The translations under genes were made by a program, and so were the position numbers. Shown here piece after piece: positions 49,104-57,825 of a stretch of DNA of 64,000 bases; position 1 is the stretch's first letter; every line of letters starts with the position of its first letter. The notes under the pieces were generated by a model. It saw only the letters and a program-made list of their open reading frames with translations. It was not told the origin of the DNA and made no database searches. The DNA comes from Rheinheimera faecalis (GTDB lineage Bacteria; Pseudomonadota; Gammaproteobacteria; Enterobacterales; Alteromonadaceae): assembly GCF_021290965.1 (NCBI RefSeq), contig NZ_JAJOYT010000006.1, forward strand, positions 124,001 to 188,000, written 5' to 3'.

Positions 49104-50009
49104 ATGGAACCAGCGTTTAAGAAGTCGCTGATCATCTCAGGTGGTTTACACGTTTTTATAGCTGTGTTGCTGTTTGTTAACTTTAATTTCTTTAAAAATG
49201 AAGAGATTTTAGTGGTACCTATGGCTGGAGACCTGAGTGCGCCGTTAAACGCCACTACGGTCGACCAGTCTCAGTTTGATGAACTGAAGGAAAAAAATCA
49301 GCAGAAAAAGAAAGCTGATGAAAAGCGCAAAAAAGATTTGGAAAAGAAAAAGCAGCAGGAAGAGCGTGATAAACGCCTTGAAGAGCAGCGCCTGAAAAAG
49401 CAGGAACAAGAGAAAAGAGAAGCTGAAATAGCAGAAAAGAAAGCTGTTGAAGAAAAGAAAAAACAGGCTGTAGAAAAAGAGAAACAACAAAAACTTGCCG
49501 CTGAGAAGAAAAAGAAAGACGACGAAAAGAAAAAGCAGCAAGAGATAGAGAAGAAGAAAAAGGAAAAAGCAGCCAAAGAAAAGGCCGCTAAAGAGAAAGC
49601 AGCCAAAGAAAAAGCTGAAAAAGCCAAAGCCGAAAAAGAAAATCGTGAACGCGAAGCTGCAGAAGAAATGCTAGCTGAGCAGTTGGAAGAGGAAGCAGAA
49701 GCACGCCGTGCAGCGAAGGCTGGTCAGATCCTGACCGAGAAGCAACGTTACCTGGCGATGATTGTTGCGAAAATCCAACAAAATTGGTTTGTAGACGATA
49801 CAATGCGTGGCAAAGAGTGTCGGGTAAATATTCGTTTGGCCAGCAATGGTTTTGTTACCGCCAGCACTATCTTAGGTGGAGACAGAGCGCTTTGTGAATC
49901 AGCGATGCGAGCAATACAAAAGGCAGGTAACTTCCCTATGTCACCTGATCCTGATGTGTATGACGCATTAAAAGACATCACAACTATTTTACAACCGGAA
50001 CTGAGATAA
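49104..50009 (+). CDS. tolA: Tol-Pal system protein TolA
   Basis: 301 residues from the ATG at 49104 (GGAG 10 bases upstream; an ATG at 49086 inside tolR is less likely). One membrane span (about 10-28), a long Lys/Glu/Ala-rich helix (about 55-205) and a C-terminal globular TolA-III domain (about 210-301) that contacts TolB and Pal. It is shorter than E. coli TolA (421) mainly in the helix. The low-complexity region generates long shadow frames on the other strand. Confidence 0.95.
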   Translation: MEPAFKKSLIISGGLHVFIAVLLFVNFNFFKNEEILVVPMAGDLSAPLNATTVDQSQFDELKEKNQQKKKADEKRKKDLEKKKQQEERDKRLEEQRLKKQEQEKREAEIAEKKAVEEKKKQAVEKEKQQKLAAEKKKKDDEKKKQQEIEKKKKEKAAKEKAAKEKAAKEKAEKAKAEKENREREAAEEMLAEQLEEEAEARRAAKAGQILTEKQRYLAMIVAKIQQNWFVDDTMRGKECRVNIRLASNGFVTASTILGGDRALCESAMRAIQKAGNFPMSPDPDVYDALKDITTILQPELR

Positions 50010-50013
50010 CAAT

Positions 50014-51363
50014 ATGCTGAAGTTGATAGGAAAAAGCCTGGTGGCGTTTGCGCTGGTGCTAAGTGCAAAATCGTATGCCAGTTTAGAGATTGTCATCACA
50101 GATGGTGTGGACAGTGCCCGCCCTGTTGCTATAGTGCCATTTAAATTTGAAGGCAATACGCTGCCAAATCAACGTATTGCTGATATTGTGTCAGCGGATT
50201 TAATGCGTAGCGGTAAATTTAACCCTATAGCTGCAACCCGTATGCCACAGCAGCCAACCAACAGCAAAGAAATTGATTATCAGCGCTGGATGAAACAAGG
50301 TGTTGAGGCCGTTGTTACAGGTACTATCCGTGAAGTCGGTGTAAACAGATACGCTGTGCGTTTTGAATTAGTCGACGTATTTAAAGGCGCTTCAGGCGGT
50401 GGTTCATCGTCAGCTATTATCGGTGGCCAACTGACTACAGGCCTGACCCATATCCTGGATGCGCGTGAAACGACTATCAGTGGCGATCAGTTCAGACAAT
50501 ATGCTCACCGCATCAGTGACATAGTCTATGAAAAATTAACTGGTGAACGTGGTGCTTTTTTAACTAAAATAGCCTATGTCTTAGTACGTGACAAAGCAGA
50601 CTTTAAATATCAATTAGTTGTAGCTGATTACGATGGTGAAAATGAGCAGGTACTATTAAGAGCAAAAGAGCCTTTAATGTCTCCGGCCTGGTCACCAGAT
50701 GGTACTAAATTGGCTTATGTGACTTTCGAAAAACGTCAGTCGCAAATTTACATTCAAGATATTTATACTGGCCGTCGCAGTATATTAACCAGTTTCAAAG
50801 GTATTAACGGTGCGCCTAAGTGGTCACCTGATGGCCGGAAAATGGCCATGGTGTTGTCAAAAGATGGCAATGCAGAAGTTTATGTAATGGATATTGCAAC
50901 AAAAGCGCTGACTAAATTGACGAACCACAGACGGATTGATACTGAACCGTCCTGGTCACCAGATGGTTCTAAACTGATTTTTAGTTCAGAACGTGGTGGT
51001 AATCCACAAATTTATAGCGTAAATGTAGCTTCAGGTGTTACTGAAAGGGTAACATTTGAGGGAGAAATGAATTTAGCTGCCTCTTATACACCAGATGGTA
51101 GTGGTATTGTTATGGTCAACAGAACAAATGGCCAGTATAATATCGCCCGCATGGATGTTGAGAGTCGCTATTTGCAGGTGTTGACTCGCACTTATCTGGA
51201 CGAGTCACCAAGCATTGCGCCGAATGGCTCAATGATAATTTATAGTACTTTGTACGGTTCGTCACAAGTACTGGCACTGGTATCCATGGATGGGCGCTTT
51301 AAAGCACGGTTACCGGCGGCAAACGGCAGAGTTAAATCTCCGGCTTGGTCACCATTTTTATAA
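50014..51363 (+). CDS. tolB: Tol-Pal system protein TolB
   Basis: 449 residues: signal peptide ([22 protein letters not shown]), an N-terminal alpha/beta domain (about 23-165) and a six-bladed beta-propeller with repeated SPDG(T/S/R)K motifs ([36 protein letters not shown]). Periplasmic; switches between Pal and TolA. Five bases after the tolA stop. Confidence 0.97.
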   Translation: MLKLIGKSLVAFALVLSAKSYASLEIVITDGVDSARPVAIVPFKFEGNTLPNQRIADIVSADLMRSGKFNPIAATRMPQQPTNSKEIDYQRWMKQGVEAVVTGTIREVGVNRYAVRFELVDVFKGASGGGSSSAIIGGQLTTGLTHILDARETTISGDQFRQYAHRISDIVYEKLTGERGAFLTKIAYVLVRDKADFKYQLVVADYDGENEQVLLRAKEPLMSPAWSPDGTKLAYVTFEKRQSQIYIQDIYTGRRSILTSFKGINGAPKWSPDGRKMAMVLSKDGNAEVYVMDIATKALTKLTNHRRIDTEPSWSPDGSKLIFSSERGGNPQIYSVNVASGVTERVTFEGEMNLAASYTPDGSGIVMVNRTNGQYNIARMDVESRYLQVLTRTYLDESPSIAPNGSMIIYSTLYGSSQVLALVSMDGRFKARLPAANGRVKSPAWSPFL

Positions 51364-51405
51364 AAAACGAAAATTTGGTTAATTGATTTACTAAGGACAA
51401 CAATT

Positions 51406-51912
51406 ATGAACTTAAACAAAGTTTTAAAAGGCTTGTTAGTTGCGGTGCCAGTGTTAACTTTAGCTGCTTGTAGCTCAACTGATGAAGTAGCTGCTACTGA
51501 TGCAAACACTGGTGCAAACACTAACCAAGTGGTTGAACAAGGCCTGTCAGCTGAAGAATTGCTGCGTCAGCAATTAGAAGCTCTGCGTCAAGACAACACT
51601 ATTTACTTCGACTTCGACCAGTCAGCAATCCGTTCAGAATTCGCTTCTGTTCTGGAAGCTCACGCTGCTTTCTTACGCGCTCGCACTAACATCACTGTAA
51701 CTGTTGAAGGTCACACTGATGCTCGTGGTACTCCAGAGTACAACATCGCGTTAGGCGAACGTCGCGGTCAAGCTGTGACTCAGTACTTAGCTAACCTGGG
51801 CGTTGCTGCTGGCCAAATGTCAGTAGTTAGCTACGGCGAAGAGAAACCAGCTGTTGAAGGTAACGACGAAAGCGCGTTCTCTAAAAACCGTCGCGCTGTT
51901 TTAGTTTACTAA
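51406..51912 (+). CDS. pal: Peptidoglycan-associated lipoprotein
   Basis: 168 residues: lipoprotein signal with lipobox LAAC (C22), a short linker and an OmpA-like peptidoglycan-binding domain ([31 protein letters not shown]). Ordered, highly translated codon use (many GCT, CGT and AAC), in keeping with an abundant envelope protein. AAGGA Shine-Dalgarno. Confidence 0.97.
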   Translation: MNLNKVLKGLLVAVPVLTLAACSSTDEVAATDANTGANTNQVVEQGLSAEELLRQQLEALRQDNTIYFDFDQSAIRSEFASVLEAHAAFLRARTNITVTVEGHTDARGTPEYNIALGERRGQAVTQYLANLGVAAGQMSVVSYGEEKPAVEGNDESAFSKNRRAVLVY

Positions 51913-51933
51913 TAACTGATACGAAGCAAAGCA

Positions 51934-52791
51934 GTGAAAAAATCTTTAGTTACTGCGCTTTCTGTTATCAGCATTGCCTCGTGGGCAGATCCGGCTCCTG
52001 TAGCCGATCTGTCCCGCGCTGGCGGTGGCGCTATCCAGACTCCAAAATACGCATCCACGGCTGATCGTATAGCTGCGCTGGAACGTATTGTTGAGGCCAG
52101 AGCCAACGCTCAGGTTGCTATGCAGCAGCAAGTGTCCGCATTGTTAGACGAAGTGTCTGAATTGCGTGGCATCACTGAGATGCATTCCTACAAATTAGAA
52201 GAAATATTGCAGCAACAACGCAATATTTATCAGGAAATTGACCGGAGAATGGGCGCAGGCGCCAGTTCAGGTTCAACTCCAACCACTCCGACACAGCCAA
52301 CAAGCACACCAACAACATCAGCTGAACAGGCGCCTATAGGCAATCCTGCTGCTGTGGTGAATGCTGATCCTGCTGCTGAAACTACAGATGCAGGGGGCGC
52401 TGAAGCCTCTTCCAGCCCGTCGGAAAGTGATGCTTATGAAAGTGCGGTGAATTTGGTGCTGAAAGATCGCGCCTACGATGCAGCTATCCCTGCATTTGAA
52501 AATTTTGTCCGTACTTACCCGGATTCCAGCTACGCACCAAACTCTTACTATTGGTTAGGCCAGTTATTTTTTACCAAAAACGAACTGTTGAAAGCCAAAG
52601 CTCAGTTTGAACGTGTGGTTGCTCAGTATCCGCAGTCAGCAAAAGCTGCTGATTCTTTATCTAAATTGGGTCAACTGGCAGAACGAGAAGGCGATACAGC
52701 TGCAGCTAAGCAGTTTTATCAGCTTTTAGTCAGCAAATACCCACAAGCTAAACCTGCAAAAGCAGCAAAGGCTAAGCTAGAGACTCTGTAA
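51934..52791 (+). CDS. cpoB: Cell division coordinator CpoB (YbgF)
   Basis: 285 residues from a GTG at 51934: signal peptide (KKSLVTALSVISIASWA), an N-terminal coiled coil (about 45-110) that trimerises, a Thr/Pro/Ser linker (about 111-165) and C-terminal TPR repeats (YESAVNLVLKDRAYDAAIPAFENFV onwards). It links Tol-Pal to septal PBP1B activity (E. coli knowledge). Last gene of the operon. Confidence 0.94.
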   Translation: MKKSLVTALSVISIASWADPAPVADLSRAGGGAIQTPKYASTADRIAALERIVEARANAQVAMQQQVSALLDEVSELRGITEMHSYKLEEILQQQRNIYQEIDRRMGAGASSGSTPTTPTQPTSTPTTSAEQAPIGNPAAVVNADPAAETTDAGGAEASSSPSESDAYESAVNLVLKDRAYDAAIPAFENFVRTYPDSSYAPNSYYWLGQLFFTKNELLKAKAQFERVVAQYPQSAKAADSLSKLGQLAEREGDTAAAKQFYQLLVSKYPQAKPAKAAKAKLETL

Positions 52792-52810
52792 GCGATTTGT
52801 TGTGCTGAAT

Positions 52811-52839
52811 AAAAGCCCTGGTATATGCCGGGGTTTTTT
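52811..52839 (+). terminator. Terminator of the tol-pal operon
   Basis: AAAAGCCCTGG / CCGGGGTTTT with two G-U type pairs, loop tatatg and a T-run. Confidence 0.75.
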
Positions 52840-53073
52840 ATTTACAGCGAATAAATCAGGTTGAAAAAGTGACTTATGATGTCCGGACTTTGTAAAAAAA
52901 TAAGCAGGCGTTAGGGCTACTCAGGGAAACTGGCTGTTGCTACTGTTATCGAATGAAGACTCTTTTGCTGTACATAAAAAACACTGTTGTTTTTATTTTC
53001 GCCGCAGCCTCTCGTTTTATGCTGGCATTTTAAGCAGTTGAACAAAGAAAATGGCATTTCTGGTAATTTTTGG
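52840..53073. other. Gene-free stretch before the tRNA-Lys array
   Basis: Together with the flanking signals this makes 325 bases without a protein gene. A 68-codon minus-strand frame (52917-53123) runs into the first tRNA and lacks family features. I see nothing else here. Confidence 0.6.
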
Positions 53074-53101
53074 TTGCACTGGAAATTTAAATAAGTAAGA
53101 T
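53074..53101 (+). promoter_or_regulatory. Promoter of the tRNA-Lys array
   Basis: TTGCAC, a 16-base spacer and TAAGAT, then the GC-rich discriminator GCGTCCGCGG, 15 bases before the first tRNA. Confidence 0.7.
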
Positions 53102-53116
53102 ATGCGTCCGCGGCAG

Positions 53117-53192
53117 GGGTCATTAGCTCAGCTGGTAGAGCAGCGGACTTTTAATCCGTTGGTCGATGATTCGAATTCATCATGACCCACCA
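53117..53192 (+). tRNA. tRNA-Lys (TTT), copy 1
   Basis: 76 bases with CCA; anticodon loop CTTTTAA (TTT). The T-stem carries A53-T61 instead of the usual G53-C61. Confidence 0.95.
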
Positions 53193-53219
53193 CTCCCGCG
53201 CAAACTTTTGTATCGAACT

Positions 53220-53295
53220 GGGTCATTAGCTCAGCTGGTAGAGCAGCGGACTTTTAATCCGTTGGTCGATGATTCGAATTCATCATGACCCACCA
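53220..53295 (+). tRNA. tRNA-Lys (TTT), copy 2
   Basis: 76 bases, same sequence as copy 1 including the A53-T61 pair. Confidence 0.95.
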
Positions 53296-53312
53296 CTTCG
53301 ATACGCCTGTTT

Positions 53313-53388
53313 GGGTCATTAGCTCAGCTGGTAGAGCAGCGGACTTTTAATCCGTTGGTCGATGATTCGAATTCATCATGACCCACCA
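53313..53388 (+). tRNA. tRNA-Lys (TTT), copy 3
   Basis: 76 bases, same sequence as copies 1 and 2. Confidence 0.95.
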
Positions 53389-53409
53389 CTTTCTCGATTC
53401 TCCTTGCAT

Positions 53410-53485
53410 GGGTCATTAGCTCAGCTGGTAGAGCAGCGGACTTTTAATCCGTTGGTCGATGGTTCGAATCCATCATGACCCACCA
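53410..53485 (+). tRNA. tRNA-Lys (TTT), copy 4
   Basis: 76 bases; differs from copies 1-3 only in the T-stem, where it has the canonical G53-C61 pair. Confidence 0.95.
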
Positions 53486-53528
53486 TGCAATCATCGCCTT
53501 CTTTGTGTTTTAAGCTAAGCTTTTTGTG

Positions 53529-53534
53529 TATAAT
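53529..53534 (+). promoter_or_regulatory. nadA -10 box
   Basis: Perfect TATAAT followed by a GCCGC discriminator; the -35 is poor. It stands 30 bases before the nadA start. Confidence 0.5.
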
Positions 53535-53563
53535 GCCGCACTTTTTAAAACCGGGTGGCCGTT

Positions 53564-54622
53564 ATGGATCAAGCACTGCACTTCAACGAACTTGACTTTG
53601 TATTCCCGAAAAAACCTTTGCCGTTAAATGCGGATCAAAAAGCTGCCTACAAAGAACGTATCAAGCTTTTATTACAGCAACGTGATGCTGTATTGGTTGC
53701 GCACTATTACACAGACCCTGAAATTCAGGCTTTGGCTGAAGAGACAGGCGGTTGTGTTTCTGACTCGCTGGAGATGGCACGTTTTGGCAATAAGCATTCA
53801 GCGAAAACCTTAATAGTGGCCGGTGTGAAGTTTATGGGCGAAACCGCCAAAATTCTGAACCCGGAAAAAACGGTATTAATGCCAACTCTTGAAGCGACTT
53901 GCTCACTGGACTTAGGTTGCCCTGCTGATGCATTCAGCGCGTTCTGCGACGAACACCCTGATCGTGTTGTTGTGGTGTATGCCAATACCTCTGCTGCTGT
54001 AAAAGCCCGCGCTGATTGGGTGGTTACGTCTTCTATCGCTCTGGATGTGGTAGAGCACTTAGACAGCGAAGGCAAAAAAATTCTGTGGGGCCCCGATCGT
54101 CACCTGGGCGCTTATGTGCAAAAACAAACAGGAGCCGACATGCTGTTATGGCAGGGCGCTTGTATTGTGCATGATGAGTTTAAAGCCAAAGCGCTGGTTG
54201 AGCTTAAAAAGCAATATCCAAACGCTGCTGTACTGGTTCATCCTGAATCGCCAGCTAATGTGGTGGATTTAGCCGATGCGGTAGGTTCGACTAGTCAGTT
54301 AATCAAAGCTAGTCAGACGATGCCTAACGACACCTTTATCGTAGCCACAGACCGCGGCATTTTTTACAAGATGCAGCAGGCTATGCCAGATAAGACCTTT
54401 ATCGAAGCTCCAACGGGCGGTAACGGCGCAACGTGCCGCAGCTGCGCTCATTGCCCTTGGATGGCGATGAACGGTCTGAAGGCGATTGAGGACGCTTTAC
54501 TGCAGTCTGAAGGTCACGAGATATTCGTCGATGCTGATTTACGCGAACAGGCGTTAATCCCGCTGGACAGAATGCTGAACTTCGCAAAATCAGCACAAAT
54601 GCCAGTAAAAGGCAACGCATAA
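53564..54622 (+). CDS. nadA: Quinolinate synthase A
   Basis: 352 residues from the ATG at 53564; a GTG at 53555 (MAVMDQ, similar to the E. coli start MSVM) is an equal alternative. [4Fe-4S] enzyme that condenses iminoaspartate with dihydroxyacetone phosphate to quinolinate for NAD. Cluster cysteines lie in [22 protein letters not shown] and [12 protein letters not shown]. It follows the tRNA-Lys array and precedes tRNA-Ser. Confidence 0.95.
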   Translation: MDQALHFNELDFVFPKKPLPLNADQKAAYKERIKLLLQQRDAVLVAHYYTDPEIQALAEETGGCVSDSLEMARFGNKHSAKTLIVAGVKFMGETAKILNPEKTVLMPTLEATCSLDLGCPADAFSAFCDEHPDRVVVVYANTSAAVKARADWVVTSSIALDVVEHLDSEGKKILWGPDRHLGAYVQKQTGADMLLWQGACIVHDEFKAKALVELKKQYPNAAVLVHPESPANVVDLADAVGSTSQLIKASQTMPNDTFIVATDRGIFYKMQQAMPDKTFIEAPTGGNGATCRSCAHCPWMAMNGLKAIEDALLQSEGHEIFVDADLREQALIPLDRMLNFAKSAQMPVKGNA

Positions 54623-54683
54623 GTCTTTGTTGGTTATAGTTGCTGAAAATTCCAGCAAAAGAACAAGGCTTTGTATTTAACTG

Positions 54684-54712
54684 TTGCACGGCGCGGTGAT
54701 TTTCAATAGGAT
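54684..54712 (+). promoter_or_regulatory. Promoter of tRNA-Ser
   Basis: TTGCAC, a 17-base spacer and TAGGAT, then AGCCGCGC; the spacer start and discriminator form an inverted repeat (GCGCGG ... CCGCGC). Confidence 0.7.
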
Positions 54713-54737
54713 AGCCGCGCTTGCTGTAGCAAGCCTC

Positions 54738-54827
54738 GGAGAGATGGCTGAGTGGCTGAAGGCGCACGCCTGGAAAGTGTGTTTAGGTTAACCCCTAACG
54801 AGGGTTCGAATCCCTCTCTCTCCGCCA
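54738..54827 (+). tRNA. tRNA-Ser (GGA)
   Basis: 90 bases with encoded CCA, acceptor GGAGAGA/TCTCTCC, long variable arm and anticodon loop CTGGAAA (GGA). It is the 5' neighbour of the 162-bp repeat array. Confidence 0.95.
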
Positions 54828-54830
54828 GAT

Positions 54831-54874
54831 TAAATGAAAAAGCCCCGGACGAAAGTCCGGGGCTTTTTCATTTA
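54831..54874 (+). terminator. tRNA-Ser terminator (20-bp perfect palindrome)
   Basis: A perfect 20-bp stem (54831-54850 with 54855-54874) closed by GAAA, containing CCCCGGAC/GTCCGGGG and then a five-T run inside the stem. Only its right arm is repeated in the following array units. Confidence 0.8.
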
Positions 54875-55309
54875 AACCGGAGAGCGAGGATTTGGTTCGA
54901 ACCCTTAGTTCGACCGGTTTGCCGGGAGCAAACCGGAACGCGCTTTAGCGCGGCCCCAAAGGGGGGGAGGGCAGGATGCCCGGAATAATCCCGAGGTGCT
55001 GCTGTCACGAACGAAAGTCCGGGGCTTTTTCATTTAAACCGGAGAACGAGGATTTGGTTCGAACCCTTAGTTCGACCGGTTTGCCGGGAGCAAACCGGAA
55101 CACGCTTTAGCGCGGCCCCAAAGGGGGGGAGGGCAGGATGCCCGGAATAATCCCGAGGTGCTGCTGTCACGAACGAAAGTCCGGGCCTTTTTCATTTAAA
55201 TCGGAGAGCGAGGATGTGGTTCGAACCCTTAGTTCGACAAGTTCGCCGGGAGCAAACCGGGACGCGCTTTAGCGCGGCCCGCAGGGCCAGCACCATGGAT
55301 GGTGCCGGC
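54849..55309 (+). repeat. Tandem 162-bp repeat array behind tRNA-Ser
   Basis: Unit 1 is 54849-55010, unit 2 is 55011-55172 (two differences from unit 1 by eye) and unit 3 starts at 55173 and stays similar to about 55280. Each unit has, in order: the right arm of the tRNA-Ser terminator, a T-arm-like GGTTCGAACCC (54894, 55056, 55218), a CCGGTTTGC/GCAAACCGG hairpin (broken in unit 3) and a CGCGCTTTAGCGCG palindrome (one base off in unit 2). Units 1 and 2 then carry a GGGCAGGATGCCC palindrome; unit 3 ends instead in a CACCATGGATGGTG palindrome. No ORF spans it. Confidence 0.9.
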
Positions 55310-55329
55310 AATCCCTCTCTCTGAGCCAG
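55310..55329 (+). repeat. Degenerate copy of the tRNA-Ser 3' end
   Basis: AATCCCTCTCTCTGAGCCAG agrees with the tRNA-Ser 3' end plus one base (54809-54828) in 18 of 20 positions. It closes the repeat array on the right, 501 bases from the original. Confidence 0.7.
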
Positions 55330-55359
55330 TTTCGTTCGCTCCCTGTTTTGCTAAACCCA

Positions 55360-56055
55360 TCACTCCGACCAATACCAACTGGTTACGTTGTAGCGATACG
55401 CAGTGGCTGCTTCACTCGTTACAGCCTTGACCCAGTGCTCAGAGCCTTGTGATGACGGATCAAACAACACACAGCGGTTGTATGAAGGCGCGATAGTCAC
55501 AGGTTTATTGTCCTTACCCATAAACACCAGTTCGCCGCCGTTATCGTGCTGCCAGTCTTTATTCAGATAGAGCAGCATACAGACCTCTCTGCCTGGTGAG
55601 TCATCCGCGTGTTGATTGACAAAATCGCTGGTACTTAAGCGAAAATAATTGGTGTTAATTTCTGGCTTAGCCACATTGATGTCCGTGATTTGCACACTAA
55701 AAATTTTAGATAACAACGACATAAATTCGCTGCTTCGTAAAAACTGCAAAAACTCCAAAGCAATAGCAGAAGGAGTATTCTCAGCACCATTCACGGTTCG
55801 ATCCCAACGATCCCGCTGCACAAAACGTTCAGTGTCAGGAGTGTTTTGCCATTGTGTATCATTCACATACAAAGCAGAGTAGCTGTGCTTTTGCGTTTTC
55901 CACTGCTGTTCTTGCTGTAAAACATGGCTGACTTCATCGAGTTTGCTCTGGTCAAATAAACCATCAATAACGATATGGTGAGGGCTTGAGTTCAATAAAG
56001 CCTTTCGATAGGCGCGGATTGCAGAAGCGGTAATTTGCTGTTCATTCAGCCACAT
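55360..56055 (-). CDS. 2OG-Fe(II) oxygenase
   Basis: 231 residues from the ATG at 56053-56055 (a GTG at 56067 is possible; neither has a good Shine-Dalgarno). A double-stranded beta-helix dioxygenase fold is suggested by H149-x-D151 (FVNQHADD), VCMLLYLNKDW, GGELVF, the distal H207 (GSEHWVKAV) and R221. It is similar in layout to prolyl hydroxylases of the Tpa1/PHD type; the substrate is unknown. It is an isolated gene facing the repeat array and has no operon partners. Confidence 0.8.
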   Translation of the reverse strand: MWLNEQQITASAIRAYRKALLNSSPHHIVIDGLFDQSKLDEVSHVLQQEQQWKTQKHSYSALYVNDTQWQNTPDTERFVQRDRWDRTVNGAENTPSAIALEFLQFLRSSEFMSLLSKIFSVQITDINVAKPEINTNYFRLSTSDFVNQHADDSPGREVCMLLYLNKDWQHDNGGELVFMGKDNKPVTIAPSYNRCVLFDPSSQGSEHWVKAVTSEAATAYRYNVTSWYWSE

Positions 56056-56067
56056 GAAGAGGACCAC

Positions 56068-56633
56068 TTGTCGAGTTAGCTAATGTCTTATCGCGCTGAT
56101 GATACAATATTTTAAGCCGTTTATATGACTTCAGTGAGGAGAAAGTAGAGCACTAACGAATAGGCTTTTTGCTGCTATCCATATCGCTCAGATGCCAGCC
56201 CGGCAACCCGACAACGTGCAACTACTTCAATTCTCTTTCAGTCTCACATGTCAGGGCCTGAGAAACAGTATTCAGCAGCTGTTAAGGGGACAAGCGCGAT
56301 TGTAGGTACGTAATTGAGATTATAAGCAGACATTTAATTGTTATGCCGTAAAACGGCGCAGTGCCATCTGTCCAGAGTTTTCCTTGGTCGACGATACTGA
56401 AAAATAAACTCCACGGCAAAGAATCCGCTTTGTTCTGGTCTGTAGCCTTAACTTGGAGACACATGGGTTACAGAAAGAATAAAACTCAGGAATGACAAAG
56501 ACGTAAATCTGTAAACCCAGATTAATGTCATTTGAATTTAGTCCTATGTTCAATGCCCACCAGCTCCGAGGCAGGAATAGTTCATGCTGCAGCTAATAGG
56601 GTGTTGAGCGGAACCCTATATATGGAGTTTCAG
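56068..56633. other. Gene-free region between oxygenase and Crp-like gene
   Basis: 566 bases with only short frames on either strand. A small GCCGT-aaa-ACGGC hairpin lies at 56345-56357. A TAGGGT/ACCCTA inverted repeat with a 10-base gap (56597-56618) precedes the regulator gene and could be its operator. No recognisable gene or element remnant. Confidence 0.5.
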
Positions 56634-57356
56634 ATGCCTCATTTAAAAGGCCTGCAGCAAAATCAAATGCTGGCCACCTTTCCTATTGACGTGCAAGAAC
56701 GTTTGTATCCCCATATGGATTTAATCGAATTACCATCAGGTAAGGTCTTATATGAATCCGGTGATACGCTGCGTTATGTTTACTTCCCTACCGATTCTGT
56801 TGTGTCATTAATGCATGTAACAGAATGTGGAGCTTGCGCTGAAATTTCAGTGGTGGGTAATGAAGGTTTGATAGGAATTTCACTCTTTATGGGCGGAGGT
56901 AGTACCAACAGCAAAGCCTTAGTGCAACGTTCGGGTTACGCCTATCGCCTGTTAGGTCAGCGCTTAAAAGATGAATTTAATCGTCATGGGGCTTTATTGC
57001 ACACAGTGCTGCGTTACACCCAGGCACTCATCACTCAAATGGCTCAAACTGCAGCGTGCAACCGTCATCATTCTATTGAGCAGCGACTCTGCCGTTGGTT
57101 GTTAGTCACTCTCGACCGGCGGGAAGGTAACGAGCTGGTGATCACGCAGGAACTGATCGCTAATATGTTGGGTGTACGTCGTGAAGGCGTAACAGAAGCG
57201 GCAGGCCGTTTACAGCGCATGGGGGTGATTGAATATCACCGTGGCCGTATTCAGGTGATCCACCGCACTCAGCTTGAGACCTTAAGTTGTGAATGTTATG
57301 CCGTAGTGCGAAAAGAATCAGAGCGATTACTGCCCTGGATCAACAGAATAAACAGT
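56634..57356 (+). CDS. Crp/Fnr family transcriptional regulator
   Basis: 240 residues from the ATG at 56634 (GGAG 6 bases upstream); the frame opens 34 codons earlier without a ribosome site. N-terminal cyclic-nucleotide-binding-like barrel (about 15-130; LPSGKVLYESGDTLRYVYFP, EISVVGNEGLIGIS) and a C-terminal winged helix (LVITQELIANMLGVRREGVTEAAGRLQ, about 175-205). The Fnr iron-sulfur cysteine set is absent. It belongs to the subgroup whose ligand is unknown. The stop codon occupies 57357-57359. Confidence 0.88.
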
Positions 57357-57474
57357 TAATCTGGCCCACTTTGTCATGGATGCAAAAAGTCTGGGACAGA
57401 ACGAAGGGGGTCATATAGTAGGGGAAGGACGCCCGTACTGATCCCTTGTTACTAGTGCTATGCACAAAGTAGGT

Positions 57475-57732
57475 TCAGCCTACCCGCCACTCCAGACCAT
57501 AATGTGCAAATAGCTCAGCATCTTTGGCAAACCAGACTTCAAAGGCCTGTACATCATAACCTTCTTGTCTGGCTAGCCTGAATATTCTGACCGAGAGTTC
57601 AAGTAAATCACGATAGCTCCAGGCTTTACCTTGATAAATTACAGTTAAATCAGGATGTTCTGCCAATATCTCTATGGCTGTCATCGTCTGATTCAAACGT
57701 CCTAATTGCTCTGTGCGCCATGTTGTGTTCAT
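57475..57732 (-). CDS. Small hypothetical protein
   Basis: 85 residues from the ATG at 57730-57732 with AGGAG 8 bases upstream; the longer frame to 57819 has no such site. Contains HPDLTVIYQGKAWSYRDLLELSVRIFRLARQEGYDVQAFEVWFA, mixed helix and strand, no membrane span. No family recognised. It lies about 90 bases behind the HExxH gene on the same strand. Confidence 0.6.
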   Translation of the reverse strand: MNTTWRTEQLGRLNQTMTAIEILAEHPDLTVIYQGKAWSYRDLLELSVRIFRLARQEGYDVQAFEVWFAKDAELFAHYGLEWRVG

Positions 57733-57825
57733 CGTTACGCTCCTTTGGTCAAAATACCGTCGGTAGGCCTGTATCTGCAGAACATAATTCAATATTTGTG
57801 CCATGGCGTGGGCAGACAAGATAAC

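Noticed and set aside
49245-49803. Phe/Leu-rich minus-strand frames inside tolA, looking like membrane proteins
   Set aside because: They are the complement of the AAA/GAA-rich TolA helix.
52917-53123. 68-codon minus-strand frame upstream of tRNA-Lys
   Set aside because: Overlaps the tRNA promoter and the tRNA 5' end, with no recognisable features.
53117-53485. Regularly spaced repeats resembling a CRISPR array
   Set aside because: The repeats are 76-base tRNA-Lys genes with full cloverleaf features, spacers are only 17-27 bases and there are no cas genes.
54752-54988. 78-codon plus-strand frame over tRNA-Ser and the first repeat unit
   Set aside because: It starts inside the tRNA, has no ribosome site and is not maintained as a family; the DNA is better explained as tRNA plus repeat.
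54849-55309. CRISPR or phage attachment array behind tRNA-Ser
   Set aside because: Units are contiguous without spacers and no integrase is nearby; kept as a tandem repeat.
56282-56553. Two overlapping minus-strand frames of 60-70 codons
   Set aside because: No ribosome site, no family and an odd composition; could be a decayed element but nothing supports it.
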